From NCBI GenBank assembly GCA_002787535.1, contig PCXB01000008.1:1-52475 (forward strand): DNA of 52,475 bases, given 5' to 3'. Position 1 is the first letter of the stretch, and every line of letters begins with the position of its first letter. Below the pieces are notes generated by a model. That model did no database searches. It was given only the letters and a program-made list of their open reading frames with translations, and was not told where the DNA came from. Below, piece by piece: positions 24,935 through 33,980 of the stretch. A program made the position numbers and the translations under genes. The DNA comes from Deltaproteobacteria bacterium CG11_big_fil_rev_8_21_14_0_20_45_16 (GTDB lineage Bacteria; Bdellovibrionota; UBA2394).

Positions 24935-26368
24935 TTGCTACAGATCGGGCTTCGAGTGAAGAATCAATCAAGTTTGGAAAAATCAAGTTTTACAGAATTA
25001 ATTCAGAACCCAAGGATCCTTGAAAACCTTGTGGAGAAAATGGGTTTTAAAGAACCAACGCCTATTCAACAGGCTGTTATTCCTCCGATTTTGGACGGGC
25101 GCGATATTTACGCGGGAGCCAAAACGGGAAGCGGAAAAACCGTAGCCTTTCTAGCTCCTCTTTGTCAGATGATTATGGAAGGTCGTATCCGAAAGGCCCT
25201 GATTCTTTCCCCTGTTCGTGAACTTGCTATTCAAATTGATGAAGAAGCTATGAAGGTGTTGGGTGAAGATCAAAAAGATTTTGTCTCCGTACCTCTTTAT
25301 GGCGGGGTTCCCCTTGACCAACAACTTCGAGTCTTGAAAATTTATAAACCCTGTATTTATGTCGCCACGCCAGGTCGAATGATCGATTTTATGAGCGAAG
25401 GCTGCTTGGATTTGGGCGAAATTGATGTCTGCATTTTGGATGAAGCCGATCGAATGTGTGATATGGGATTTTCACCGCAAGTTACGCAAATCTTGGATAC
25501 CTTACCAAACTGTAAACAATATTTGATGTTTTCCGCGACTTTGCCCAAAGAAGCAAATGACATCATGGTTCGCTATCTGAGGAACCCTGAAAAAATTCAG
25601 GTGGACCCCCCTGACGAGTCCAGTTCAACGATTGAACACAAAGTCGTTTTGGTGTCACGTCGCGATAAGCGGGACCGTCTTTTGGATGTCTTGGCCGATG
25701 GATTTGACACCAGTCTTATTTTTACACGCACCCGAAAGAGCGCTGATAATATTTATGAACTCTTAAAAAAAGCTCGCGTCGATGCCGGTATTCTTCACGC
25801 TGGATATTCCATGAATGAGAGGGAGCGAACGATTCGAGATTTTAAGGATGGTAAACTTCATCACTTAGTCGCCACCGATGTAGCTGCTCGAGGTCTCGAC
25901 GTGCAACATGTCACTCTGGTTGTTCAGTACGAGATGCCCGAGAACATCGAAGATTTCATTCACCGCTCAGGGCGGGCTGGTCGAGCTGGTCGTTATGGAT
26001 TGAATATTTGTTTTGTCGAAAAGGAAAATGTATTCCAGAGAAGACAAATCAAAGAGTTTGCTAAAAAGATTAATTTCACCGGAGGCACCGAAGGGGCTCA
26101 TGCCGACGGACCAGAATCTAGTGAGCCTCAAGCAAGGGAAGATCGACGGCCACGGCGGCCAGACCGAAATCAGAGACAGACTCGTGAAAACCAAGACCCG
26201 TCGCGTGGTCCAAGAAAATCTCGCAATCGTAATCGAAATTCAGAGCGCCCCCGCCAGCGAAGCGAGGCTCAGCCAAGAAAACAACATGTAGCGACCAATG
26301 CAACTCCTGCGAAAGCTGGAAGCTTGATGGGTCGGTTAAAAAAAGCAATTAAAAAAATTATTAAGTGA
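24935..26368 (+). CDS. DEAD-box RNA helicase
   Basis: ATP-dependent RNA helicase with a C-terminal basic tail. Motifs: Q motif (PTPIQQAVIP, about 41-50), Walker A AKTGSGKT (62-69), DEAD (169-172), SAT, and HRSGRAGR near 337-344. The last ~85 residues are rich in Arg, Pro, Asn and Gln with a Lys-rich end, typical of RNA-binding tails of RhlE/CsdA-like helicases. Start is uncertain: TTG 24935 has no clear ribosome site, and GTG 24956 is an alternative. Its stop overlaps the start of the carbonic anhydrase gene. Confidence 0.9.
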   Translation: MLQIGLRVKNQSSLEKSSFTELIQNPRILENLVEKMGFKEPTPIQQAVIPPILDGRDIYAGAKTGSGKTVAFLAPLCQMIMEGRIRKALILSPVRELAIQIDEEAMKVLGEDQKDFVSVPLYGGVPLDQQLRVLKIYKPCIYVATPGRMIDFMSEGCLDLGEIDVCILDEADRMCDMGFSPQVTQILDTLPNCKQYLMFSATLPKEANDIMVRYLRNPEKIQVDPPDESSSTIEHKVVLVSRRDKRDRLLDVLADGFDTSLIFTRTRKSADNIYELLKKARVDAGILHAGYSMNERERTIRDFKDGKLHHLVATDVAARGLDVQHVTLVVQYEMPENIEDFIHRSGRAGRAGRYGLNICFVEKENVFQRRQIKEFAKKINFTGGTEGAHADGPESSEPQAREDRRPRRPDRNQRQTRENQDPSRGPRKSRNRNRNSERPRQRSEAQPRKQHVATNATPAKAGSLMGRLKKAIKKIIK

Positions 26369-26994
26369 AAAAGTTATTTCAAGGGATTATTGATTTTCGT
26401 CAGCGAGTCTACCCGACCTGTCGGGATAAATTTACGGAACTGGCCAAAGGCCAACATCCCGACGCATTATTTATTGCTTGCTCCGATAGCCGCGTAGCCC
26501 CCAATTGGTTTGCTTCCAGCGATCCAGGGGATTTGTTTGTTATTCGAAATGTGGGTAATTTGATTTCACCTTGTGGAACCAAAGGCCTTACCGATGGTGA
26601 TGAATCTGAGCTAGCGGCCGTTGAATTCGCCGTCTTAAATTTGAAAGTTGCCGACGTCATTATTTGCGGCCATTCCGACTGCGGCGCCATGCATGCCTTG
26701 ATTGACGGTGCGTCTTTGACGGAAGCTCCTCATTTGAAATCCTGGCTTCGACACGGAAAAGATTCACTTCAAAAACTCAAAGATCACGGTCCGCTAAATG
26801 CTTCAGAAAAACCCGTCAATCAACTTTCGCAACTTAATGTTTTGCAACAAATGGAACATATGAAGAGTTACCCGTTCATCCACGAAAAAATTGCCAAAGG
26901 AGAATTAAAACTTCATGGCTGGTGGTTCGATATCGCCAAGGCCGCCATTTATTCTTATCAAGCCGATCAAAATAAATTCATTTTGATAGAATAA
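26365..26994 (+). CDS. Beta-class carbonic anhydrase
   Basis: Interconverts CO2 and bicarbonate using zinc. The 209 residues contain the zinc ligands in CSDSR (C39, D41, R43) and HSDCGAM (H103, C106). It starts with GTG overlapping the helicase stop (GTGA), a coupling with no obvious functional reason. A strong hairpin follows. Confidence 0.92.
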   Translation: MKKLFQGIIDFRQRVYPTCRDKFTELAKGQHPDALFIACSDSRVAPNWFASSDPGDLFVIRNVGNLISPCGTKGLTDGDESELAAVEFAVLNLKVADVIICGHSDCGAMHALIDGASLTEAPHLKSWLRHGKDSLQKLKDHGPLNASEKPVNQLSQLNVLQQMEHMKSYPFIHEKIAKGELKLHGWWFDIAKAAIYSYQADQNKFILIE

Positions 26995-26998
26995 AAAG

Positions 26999-27023
26999 GC
27001 GGGAAGGCTTTTAACCTTCCCGC
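26999..27023. terminator. Bidirectional stem-loop terminator
   Basis: A perfect 9-bp stem (GCGGGAAGG at 26999-27007, CCTTCCCGC at 27015-27023) with a 7-base loop lies between convergent genes. On the minus strand it is followed directly by a T run (CCTTTTT), on the plus strand by TTTTT after a short gap. Confidence 0.85.
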
Positions 27024-27050
27024 TCCAATGTTTTTCAAATCAATTTTAAA

Positions 27051-27941
27051 TTAGTTACAAACGAAAGCTAAGCTCTTGCGATCGTTCTTGGTGCTTGTAT
27101 AAGAAGCAAAATCCCAGGATTCAAGACCATTACTATGTAATGCCTTGGTCTCCAGCTCAAGCTCGCCTTCAACCTGTTCGCCCCACCACTCTACTACTGG
27201 AGCACAAACGCCCTGGTAGTTAATATTGAAAGATTTTTTACGAGTGTCGCTAAAAGTATAGAAATCCTTGTCGGCAGGATAGACTTTAATCCTCTGACCT
27301 TTTACGTAGGCATAAATCGTCAACGTAAACCCAGAATCACCGCCACGCTTGGTTAGGTCGCTCCAGATCTGATCGTCGAGCCAAAATAAAACGTTTAGAT
27401 TATCTTTTTGATTCCAATTCTGAGCTCCAAAGTCAGGAAAATGCCCTCATTCAAAAGTGATTCCCTGCGCTCGATCGCTATAGCAAGTGTATTGAAAGTT
27501 ATAAGCAAAACTTCCTTGGAATTCAGGCTTGTCCCAGTTCTTGAGATTTCCGCCGCTTTGATCCTTTACATCCGCCCATACACGACCCACCTAGCTGCCT
27601 TCTCCTTCCGAGCAGGCATCGTCTCGCCCGACATTTTCCTTAAAGCTGGCAGAATCATTTTCTTTCATAGTCCACTCCATTCGACCCTTGGGTGTTCGAG
27701 TTCGCCATCCATCTGCCTTAGCCTGATCGGCCGTTAATTTGTCCGACGAGAAGCGCACGACAATTTTTTCTTTATTGCTATAGATTCCATTAAATTGATT
27801 AGGTCGAAAGCTCATAATCAATTGATACTGTTTGTTATCCTGCAAATAGCGAACGCCTACCTCTTTTACATCCAGTGTTGCCGCGCCAAGACTTGGCAAG
27901 ATGCCCGCCATGGCCACTATTCCTATTAGAAATGCTTTCAT
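27051..27941 (-). pseudogene. Exported-protein gene interrupted by two in-frame stops
   Basis: A single frame of 297 codons carries a signal peptide (MKAFLIGIVAMAGILPSLGA) and a good ribosome site (GGAGG), but has TAG at 27591-27593 and TGA at 27447-27449. No frameshift is needed: the three pieces read in one frame and have the same coding character, such as FQGSFAYNFQYTCYSD in the middle piece. Both stops are one C-to-T step from CAG and CGA. The likely product was a periplasmic beta-rich protein, family not recognised; the C-terminal piece has one Cys pair. Alternatives are readthrough or a sequencing/assembly error. It follows hemF by 21 bases on the same strand. Confidence 0.72.
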
Positions 27942-27962
27942 TATTTTTCCTCCATTAGATTG

Positions 27963-28856
27963 TTAAGTTTGAGCATCAGCCCACTCGACGGGCTTTTTGA
28001 GCCATCCCATCAACTGACGCTCTTCCTCGTTTGTTTCAAGATCGGCTTGAAAATCAAAATGCACTTCCGGTGGCAAACTCATCAAGATACTTTCGGTATT
28101 TCCCTTTGTTTCGAGACCAAACAAAGTTCCACGGTCATAGATCAAATTAAATTCTACGTAACGCCCGCGCCGAATAAGCTGGTATTTTTTTTGTCTTTCC
28201 GAATATTTCAGGCCCTTCGTTTTTTCTACCACTGGAATATAGGCTTCTATGAAAGCTTCACCTGACTTCTTTACAAATTCGAAAGTCTTCTCGCGATCTC
28301 CCTCCAAGTAATCAAAGAACACGCCACCGATTCCACGAGTTTCTCCCCGATGTGGAAGAAAGAAGTACTCATCACATTCTTTTTTAAATCTTGTATAGGC
28401 ATCCAAAGCATAAGAAGCACAAGCTTTTTGAAAGCACGAATGAAAGTGTCTAAATAATTCAGGCGCCGGAACATAAGGCGTTAAATCCGCTCCCCCTCCA
28501 AACCAAGCTCGCTCGGCTTGTTCAAAATAACGAAAGTTCGCGTGAACCGTCGGCACCTGAGGTGATCGAGGGTGGATGACTAACGAAACTCCCGTTGCGA
28601 AAAAATCTGTAGTTTTAGATTTAAACTTTTCCTGCATTTTTGGCGGCAGCTGACCATGGACAACCGAAACATTGACGCCGCCCTTTTCAAATACCTGACC
28701 CCCCGAAATAACTCGAGTGTCACCACCCCCGCCTCCAGGTCGCTCCCAACTCACTTTTTTGAATTTCATTTGGGGCTCATGGGCCTCTAAGGCGCTTACA
28801 ATCCGAGATTGAAGATCACGAACAAAATCGACAACCTGCTCACGAAACTCGGACAT
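27963..28856 (-). CDS. hemF: Oxygen-dependent coproporphyrinogen III oxidase
   Basis: Converts coproporphyrinogen III to protoporphyrinogen IX with O2. The 297 residues show family features: GGGGGDTRVI (about 36-45), a helical domain with HPRSPQVPTVHANFRYFE, WFGGGADLTPY, and the conserved RRGRYVEFNLIYDRGT segment near 228. This oxygen-dependent form indicates aerobic or microaerobic haem synthesis, in line with the cytochrome c genes at the start of the window. It is divergent from the symporter across about 70 bases. Confidence 0.95.
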   Translation of the reverse strand: MSEFREQVVDFVRDLQSRIVSALEAHEPQMKFKKVSWERPGGGGGDTRVISGGQVFEKGGVNVSVVHGQLPPKMQEKFKSKTTDFFATGVSLVIHPRSPQVPTVHANFRYFEQAERAWFGGGADLTPYVPAPELFRHFHSCFQKACASYALDAYTRFKKECDEYFFLPHRGETRGIGGVFFDYLEGDREKTFEFVKKSGEAFIEAYIPVVEKTKGLKYSERQKKYQLIRRGRYVEFNLIYDRGTLFGLETKGNTESILMSLPPEVHFDFQADLETNEEERQLMGWLKKPVEWADAQT

Positions 28857-28929
28857 CGCGCGAGCCTAACAAAGCGAATTAGGCGACGCCAGCTTGATCT
28901 TTTCCGCAGACCCAGCTTTAAAGGTGTCT

Positions 28930-30183
28930 ATGCTTAAATCCAAAAAGAAAATGACTCTGACAGCCCGAATATTGATGGGGCTAGGCCTGGGATTGATCGT
29001 CGGAATTTTACTTAATTTTACCGGTTATGGGGACTTCATTAAGGACTATATTGTTTCTGGACTGTTTTATATCGGCGGCCAAATATTTTTGAGCTCCTTA
29101 AAACTTCTGGTCGTACCGGTGGTTTTCATTTCACTGGTTGTAGGAACCTCATCGCTAGGGGATATTCGATATATTGGAAGACTTGGGGGTAAAACACTTG
29201 GTCTTTATTTGATTACGACCTTGCTAGCCATTTCCATTGCCTTAGTAATCGCGCTTTTTGTTTCTCCGGGTCGAGGCTTTGAACTAGTCTCTGCCGCAGA
29301 GTTTAACGCAAAGGATGCTCCGGCACTTACTAAAGTTCTCATAGATATATTTCCGAGCAACCCCATTCAAGCGATGGCCGATGGCAATATGCTGCAAATC
29401 ATTGTGTTTTCTCTTTTGTTGGGCGTTGCGATAACAAGCGCCGGAGCAGCCGGAAAACGTATCGCTGATTTCTTCTCTGATTTAAATGAAATCGTTATGC
29501 GGCTTGTTATGATTGTGATGGAGATTGCACCTTTCGGCGTTTTCTTTCTGATCGCCAAAGTCTTTGCGGAGCAAGGCTTTGGAGCGATTGTTCCACTGGC
29601 AAAATATTTCTTCACCGTTGTAATTGTTTTGTTTATTCATGCTATCTTTGTCTATTCGGGATTGCTTAAGACTCTGTCGGGATTGAGCCCTGTTCAGTTT
29701 TTTAAGAATTTTCGAAATCCCATAGCCTTTGCATTTAGTACCGCGAGTAGTAATGCCACAATCCCCGTCACTTTAGAAGCGGTTGAAAAACACTGCGGCG
29801 TGAAAAACAGTGTCGCATCCTTCACCATTCCACTCGGTGCCACCGTAAACATGGACGGCACATCCATCATGCAAGGGGTGGCAACAATTTTTGTTGCTCA
29901 AGCCTATGGCTTGGATCTGAGCCTTACTCAGCTCGGCATGGTTGTTGTTACCGCCACCTTGGCCAGCATTGGAACGGCTGGCGTTCCTGGCGTTGGTCTC
30001 GTGATGCTCTCCATGGTGTTTAGACAAGTAGGGCTTCCGTTGGAAGGAATTGGGCTTATTTTGGGAGTTGATCGCTTGCTCGATATGCTTAGAACGGTCG
30101 TCAATATTACCGGTGATGCTGCCGTTACATGTATCGTGGCTAAGTCCGAAAAGGCCTTTGGACGAAAAAGTATTTTATGCTGA
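28930..30183 (+). CDS. Dicarboxylate/amino acid:cation symporter (DAACS)
   Basis: The 417-residue membrane protein has the GltP/DctA fold: eight TM helices and two re-entrant loops. Diagnostic motifs are the Ser-rich loop FSTASSNATIPVT, NMDGT (sodium/substrate site) and ASIGTAGVPG. The substrate could be glutamate, aspartate or C4-dicarboxylates; DctA and GltP are not separable by eye. ATG 28930 is chosen over an in-frame TTG at 28894, since a GGTG lies just upstream. Confidence 0.9.
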   Translation: MLKSKKKMTLTARILMGLGLGLIVGILLNFTGYGDFIKDYIVSGLFYIGGQIFLSSLKLLVVPVVFISLVVGTSSLGDIRYIGRLGGKTLGLYLITTLLAISIALVIALFVSPGRGFELVSAAEFNAKDAPALTKVLIDIFPSNPIQAMADGNMLQIIVFSLLLGVAITSAGAAGKRIADFFSDLNEIVMRLVMIVMEIAPFGVFFLIAKVFAEQGFGAIVPLAKYFFTVVIVLFIHAIFVYSGLLKTLSGLSPVQFFKNFRNPIAFAFSTASSNATIPVTLEAVEKHCGVKNSVASFTIPLGATVNMDGTSIMQGVATIFVAQAYGLDLSLTQLGMVVVTATLASIGTAGVPGVGLVMLSMVFRQVGLPLEGIGLILGVDRLLDMLRTVVNITGDAAVTCIVAKSEKAFGRKSILC

Positions 30184-30217
30184 TACGAAAAAGGAACCTC
30201 AGCTTAAGCTTTAAGGC

Positions 30218-30718
30218 CTAAGAAACGAAATTGAAACTGCCCAAGAAACTTCGTTGGCCCGCTTTCTCTCGAGCATGAACCTCGGCTCTGACCAAGCCAT
30301 CGTACTTAGATTGCTGTTCATCAGTCGCATGCTCTTTAATTGTTGGATTGTTTTCAGTGTTCGCCTTCGCACTGGAGTCTTCTAAGGGTGTGCGCTCGAG
30401 TTCAGATTGCTTAGATGCGTACTCAACTATGAGTTGCTGCATATGACCTCTTGCTAAGGAATCATGAGAACTGCGCGCTAGAGAACGTGGAGCTTGAACA
30501 GCTTTTTCCACATTGATGCTGCTCGTCTCGCCAACTTTTTGTGCATGAAGCTTAGCCGAGCTCAATCCAGGAGAATCTGTTTCGCGAGCGTCTTCAACTC
30601 TGTTTTCTGCTTTAACACTTAGCTTATGCTTGGCCTCCGCCACTTCCGGGGATTGAGCGGGATGACCAACCGCCGAAAAGAGTGGGTTAAATACCGATAC
30701 CCTTGCTAACGCAGACAT
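30218..30718 (-). CDS. Unknown low-complexity hydrophilic protein
   Basis: The 166-residue protein starts at ATG 30718, preceded by a strong GGAGGT site (an upstream in-frame ATG at 30739 would contain this site). It is rich in Ser, Ala, Glu and Lys with no hydrophobic core, signal or TM helix, and looks largely disordered. No domain is recognised. It converges with the symporter; a short AT-rich hairpin around 30202-30214 lies between. Confidence 0.55.
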   Translation of the reverse strand: MSALARVSVFNPLFSAVGHPAQSPEVAEAKHKLSVKAENRVEDARETDSPGLSSAKLHAQKVGETSSINVEKAVQAPRSLARSSHDSLARGHMQQLIVEYASKQSELERTPLEDSSAKANTENNPTIKEHATDEQQSKYDGLVRAEVHAREKAGQRSFLGSFNFVS

Positions 30719-30811
30719 AACGAGACCTCCTGTCTTCATTTAGCATATGGGCGCGTCAAAGATAATGATGTCGGCAATGTGGTCTAGAATTTTAGCCCTA
30801 GTCCTTTAATT

Positions 30812-31420
30812 CTATGTGAACAAAAGGCTCAGCACTTCAGTGCGACTCGAAGTTTTGGACTTTCGAAAAATCATTGAAATATGGGCTTTAACGGTTCTCT
30901 CCGCACTTTTCACAATTCCTGCAATCTCCCGATTATTCAGGCCTTTGGCTAAAAGTTCTAATACCTCCGCCTCGCGAGGCGACAGAGAAAATTCCTCGAC
31001 AAAGACTTGAATCTTGGTCTGAAAATCCGAGTCAGTGTTGAAGACGTTTTCTATTGCGCTTGAAATTTCAGTCATGGAAAAAGGCTTTTCGATAAAATAA
31101 TTGCAGCCGAGATTCACACTCTGTTTAAGGATATCCACATCAGCGTTTCCAGAGAGGAGAATAACAGGCGTAGACAAAGATCTCGCGGCCTCTAGAATCT
31201 GAATGCCGCCTCGCCTCTCGCTACCTAAAAATACATCGGAAATAATCAGATCAAAATTTTGTGACTGAATGAGCCTTAGGGCCGTGTTCAAATCCGCGGC
31301 CACCAAAACTTCATAGGCCTTTGAAAGCAGAAAATCCTTTAAAAGCTCCTGAAGCCCAAGTTCATCTTCTACAACCAACAAACGTCTATTTGGTTTTTTA
31401 TTCACTATTGCTAGATCCAC
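30812..31420 (-). CDS. NarL/FixJ-type response regulator
   Basis: The 202-residue two-domain regulator has a receiver (1-125, with E18/D19, phosphoacceptor D62, K112) and a LuxR-type HTH (about 146-200: LSPREAEVLELLAKGLNNRE, then ERTVKAHISMIFRK). It binds DNA as a dimer when phosphorylated. No kinase partner is adjacent. Start is GTG; a second in-frame GTG five codons later is possible. Confidence 0.9.
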   Translation of the reverse strand: MDLAIVNKKPNRRLLVVEDELGLQELLKDFLLSKAYEVLVAADLNTALRLIQSQNFDLIISDVFLGSERRGGIQILEAARSLSTPVILLSGNADVDILKQSVNLGCNYFIEKPFSMTEISSAIENVFNTDSDFQTKIQVFVEEFSLSPREAEVLELLAKGLNNREIAGIVKSAERTVKAHISMIFRKSKTSSRTEVLSLLFT

Positions 31421-31443
31421 CCCTTCGCCCGATAACTCCCTGT

Positions 31444-31472
31444 ATTCTGTGTTGAATAACCCGTATGTTCAA
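31444..31472 (-). promoter_or_regulatory. Candidate promoter of the NarL-type regulator gene
   Basis: On the minus strand TTGAAC (complement of 31467-31472) and CAGAAT (complement of 31444-31449) are 17 bases apart, about 23 bases upstream of the GTG. The -35 overlaps a TTGAA/TTCAA inverted repeat, a possible operator. Confidence 0.38.
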
Positions 31473-31501
31473 TAGAACCAAAGTGCAGGCCAACAAATAA
31501 C

Positions 31502-31870
31502 CTACTGAATAGACTTGAGATTAATGCTGACTTCTTTTACCTCCAGAGGCTGAGTCACTTTTAGCCCATCAACCAACGGAATTGTCATAGCCAAACCATC
31601 AATCTTAATCTCATGACGATAGCTCATCGTAAGATCTCCAGGACGAACGGATTTCTTTTTTAGTCTGCACTTACTGTACGCAGGATCGGAGACCCTAATA
31701 ATCTGCGGTGTGAGACCATCAAATTGTTGAAAGAGCCCATTGGCTCGTTCGCATTTGAGCTCGAAGCCCATTCCTTCTGAGCCACTCACTTTGATTACAC
31801 CTTTCCCTTGTGTCGGAAGGCCCAGGAGAGATGCAGAAAAAAATATGACAATTGTTATCAGGCTTCTCAT
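31502..31870 (-). CDS. Unknown small exported protein
   Basis: The 122 residues start with a signal peptide (MRSLITIVIFFSASLLGLPTQG) followed by a beta-strand-rich domain with two Cys (FELKCERANG and YSKCRLKKK) that could form a disulfide. No family is recognised. It stands alone between the regulator and the TPR gene. Confidence 0.6.
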   Translation of the reverse strand: MRSLITIVIFFSASLLGLPTQGKGVIKVSGSEGMGFELKCERANGLFQQFDGLTPQIIRVSDPAYSKCRLKKKSVRPGDLTMSYRHEIKIDGLAMTIPLVDGLKVTQPLEVKEVSINLKSIQ

Positions 31871-31955
31871 GGTTTTAACGCCCTTTCATCCCGGACCTTA
31901 GCCCAAGCTCTCTGGAAAGTCATAGTTTATCAAAATATGATGTTATTACAGTTAC

Positions 31956-32429
31956 TTACGTGATTTTTGTTGCATAAAAGGTGGCCATATACTGTGCCCA
32001 CGAGTAACTCGGCTCAAATTGAAGAGCGATTTCAAAATAGTCCGCCGACTCTTGCAACTCCTTAAGGGCCGCACAGGCCCTGCCTAATTGAAAAAAAGCC
32101 CGCCCATTGTCCTTTTCTAAGCCTATCGCATGAAGCAAACTAGCCTTCGCCTCGGCGAAACGAGAGATCTCTAGTAGGATCTCTCCCTTGATCATAAAAC
32201 CGAGCCCATTGTCGGGCCGTAAAAGTGTGAGTTTCTCAGCATCAGTTAGAGCCTCATCAAATCTCTTCAATCGAAGTCGCGCTAGAGCCCGATGAAGTAA
32301 AGCCTCAATAGCCTCAGCATCCGATTCCAGAATCGAGGACAATAGGCTTTCCGCTTTAGAATAATCGTTGTTTTCCAATGCCTTCTGAGCTTGCAAGAAA
32401 TTCGAACGTTTTTGCCAAAATCTCGCCAT
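31956..32429 (-). CDS. TPR-repeat protein
   Basis: The 157-residue protein has about three to four tetratricopeptide repeats: EALLHRALARLRLKRFDEAL, then NGLGFMIKGEILLEISRFAE and GRAFFQLGRACAALKELQES are recognisable TPR helices. No signal peptide is seen, so it is probably cytoplasmic and mediates protein contacts. It is divergent from def, with about 67 bases between starts. Confidence 0.82.
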   Translation of the reverse strand: MARFWQKRSNFLQAQKALENNDYSKAESLLSSILESDAEAIEALLHRALARLRLKRFDEALTDAEKLTLLRPDNGLGFMIKGEILLEISRFAEAKASLLHAIGLEKDNGRAFFQLGRACAALKELQESADYFEIALQFEPSYSWAQYMATFYATKIT

Positions 32430-32459
32430 AGAAGCCTAGTTTCTTAGAATAAGACTCGG

Positions 32460-32488
32460 TTGAGAAGCTAAAAATCATCATGTAATAA
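32460..32488 (+). promoter_or_regulatory. Candidate promoter of the def-led run
   Basis: TTGAGA (32460-32465), a 17-base spacer and TAATAA (32483-32488). The predicted start of transcription is about 32495, practically at the def ATG (32497), so the mRNA may be leaderless; no Shine-Dalgarno is seen in front of def. Confidence 0.48.
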
Positions 32489-32496
32489 TGTAAGTA

Positions 32497-33027
32497 ATGG
32501 CTATTTTAGAAATCATCGATGTCCCTCACCCGACCTTGAAAATGCGGGCTAAAGAAGTGGCCGCAAATGAGATCAATGATGATCTAAGGCGATTTATCGA
32601 AGATATGCTGGAAACGATGAAAGAAGCTCCAGGCGTGGGCTTGGCAGCCCCTCAGGTAAATGTTTCCAAGCGCATCTTAGTAGCAGACCCTAGCAGCGAA
32701 GATGTTGCCTATGGACCGATGGCCCTTATCAATCCAGAAATAATTGAGATGTCTGGAGAAAATTGTTTTGAGGAAGGCTGCCTAAGTGTCCCCGAGTTTC
32801 GCGCCGAAATTAAGCGATCGAAACGAGTAAAGGTTCGATATTTGGATATTTGGGGAAAAGAACAGATTATCGAAGACGAAGGTTTTTTGGCGATCATTCT
32901 TCAACACGAAATTGATCATCTCAATGGGATCACGATGCTTGATCACGTCAGTCCCATGAAGCGAATGATGTACCTAAAAAAAATTAAAAAAATTCAGAAA
33001 AAAGAAAAGCAAGCTGTTACATCTTGA
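32497..33027 (+). CDS. def: Peptide deformylase
   Basis: Removes the formyl group from nascent proteins, using a metal. The 176 residues have the three PDF motifs: GVGLAAPQ (46-53), EGCLSVP with C95, and QHEIDHLNG with H137 and H141. No ribosome site precedes the ATG. The stop overlaps fmt by 4 bases (TTGA). Confidence 0.95.
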   Translation: MAILEIIDVPHPTLKMRAKEVAANEINDDLRRFIEDMLETMKEAPGVGLAAPQVNVSKRILVADPSSEDVAYGPMALINPEIIEMSGENCFEEGCLSVPEFRAEIKRSKRVKVRYLDIWGKEQIIEDEGFLAIILQHEIDHLNGITMLDHVSPMKRMMYLKKIKKIQKKEKQAVTS

Positions 33028-33980
33028 GGTCAAAGCCCACTATCATTTTTATGGGTACTCCCGAATTTGCAAGGCCAAGTTTGGAGCGACTCATTCAAGC
33101 TGATTACCCGATCCCACTTGTTGTGACACAACCGAATCGCCCATCAGGTCGCGGTCAAAAGCTTACACCTCCAGTGGTCAAACAACTTGCGCTTCAAAAT
33201 AATATTTCGGTTTTTCAACCCGAGTCTTTCAGGCATGATCCCGCTGCCATTGAAAGATTAAAAAAAATTCCTCATGACTTTTTGGTGGTTGCTGCCTTTG
33301 GACAAATTCTTCCCCCGGAAGTCCTAAACCTCCCAAGAGTAGCTCCACTTAATGTTCACGCCTCCTTGTTGCCCGCATATCGCGGCGCGGCTCCTATTGC
33401 ACGCGCCATCATAGAAGGCGAACAGGAGACTGGCGTAAGCATTCAATGGATGGTCGAAGCGCTTGATATGGGGGACATCCTTTATCAGATTCCTTGTAGA
33501 ATTGAAGAAAGTGATACGAGTGGAAGTCTTCACGACAGGCTTTCTCAAATGGGAGCTCAGGCCCTTATTCATTGCCTAGAGTTGTTTCGACAAAACAAGA
33601 TTCACCGGAAGCAACAAGACGCGCGAGTTGGTTCTTATGCGCTCAAGCTTCGAAAAGAAGAACGCCAGATCGATTTTCACCAACCGGCTGTTCAGCTGCA
33701 TCGCCGCATCATGGGCCTCAATCCTTGGCCCATGGCCGAATGCCAATGGATGGGCCAAAGACTTCGAATCATTCGTGCTAATTTTGTACCACGACCATCC
33801 GATGCCGAACCTGGTACAATTGTAGATGTGACGCCCGATCAAATCGTTGTGGCTTGTTTGGATGGCTGCATAGGTTTATTGGAACTACAAATGGAAAATA
33901 AAAACCGCCTCTTAACTTCTGAATTCTTAAAGGCACAGCCGCTCCGCACCGGCATGATTTTGGGAGGTCACCGAACATGA
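33024..33980 (+). CDS. fmt: Methionyl-tRNA formyltransferase
   Basis: Formylates Met-tRNAi, the counterpart of def. The 318 residues show the formyl-transfer domain (IIFMGTPEFARPSLE, LNVHASLLPAYRGAAPI with the catalytic Asn/His, and SIQWMVEALDMGDI) and a C-terminal OB-like domain (about 205-318). TTG start overlapping the def stop is consistent with translational coupling. Stop overlaps rpe (ATGA). Confidence 0.95.
   Translation: MRSKPTIIFMGTPEFARPSLERLIQADYPIPLVVTQPNRPSGRGQKLTPPVVKQLALQNNISVFQPESFRHDPAAIERLKKIPHDFLVVAAFGQILPPEVLNLPRVAPLNVHASLLPAYRGAAPIARAIIEGEQETGVSIQWMVEALDMGDILYQIPCRIEESDTSGSLHDRLSQMGAQALIHCLELFRQNKIHRKQQDARVGSYALKLRKEERQIDFHQPAVQLHRRIMGLNPWPMAECQWMGQRLRIIRANFVPRPSDAEPGTIVDVTPDQIVVACLDGCIGLLELQMENKNRLLTSEFLKAQPLRTGMILGGHRT

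Noticed and set aside
27447-27593. Selenocysteine or pyrrolysine recoding at the two internal stops
   Set aside because: Two different stops in one gene, no recoding hairpin seen and no reason in the protein; recent nonsense mutations are simpler.
27408-27737. 109-codon plus-strand frame opposite the interrupted exported-protein gene
   Set aside because: The minus strand there has a signal peptide, a ribosome site and a single frame with consistent character; the plus frame has none.
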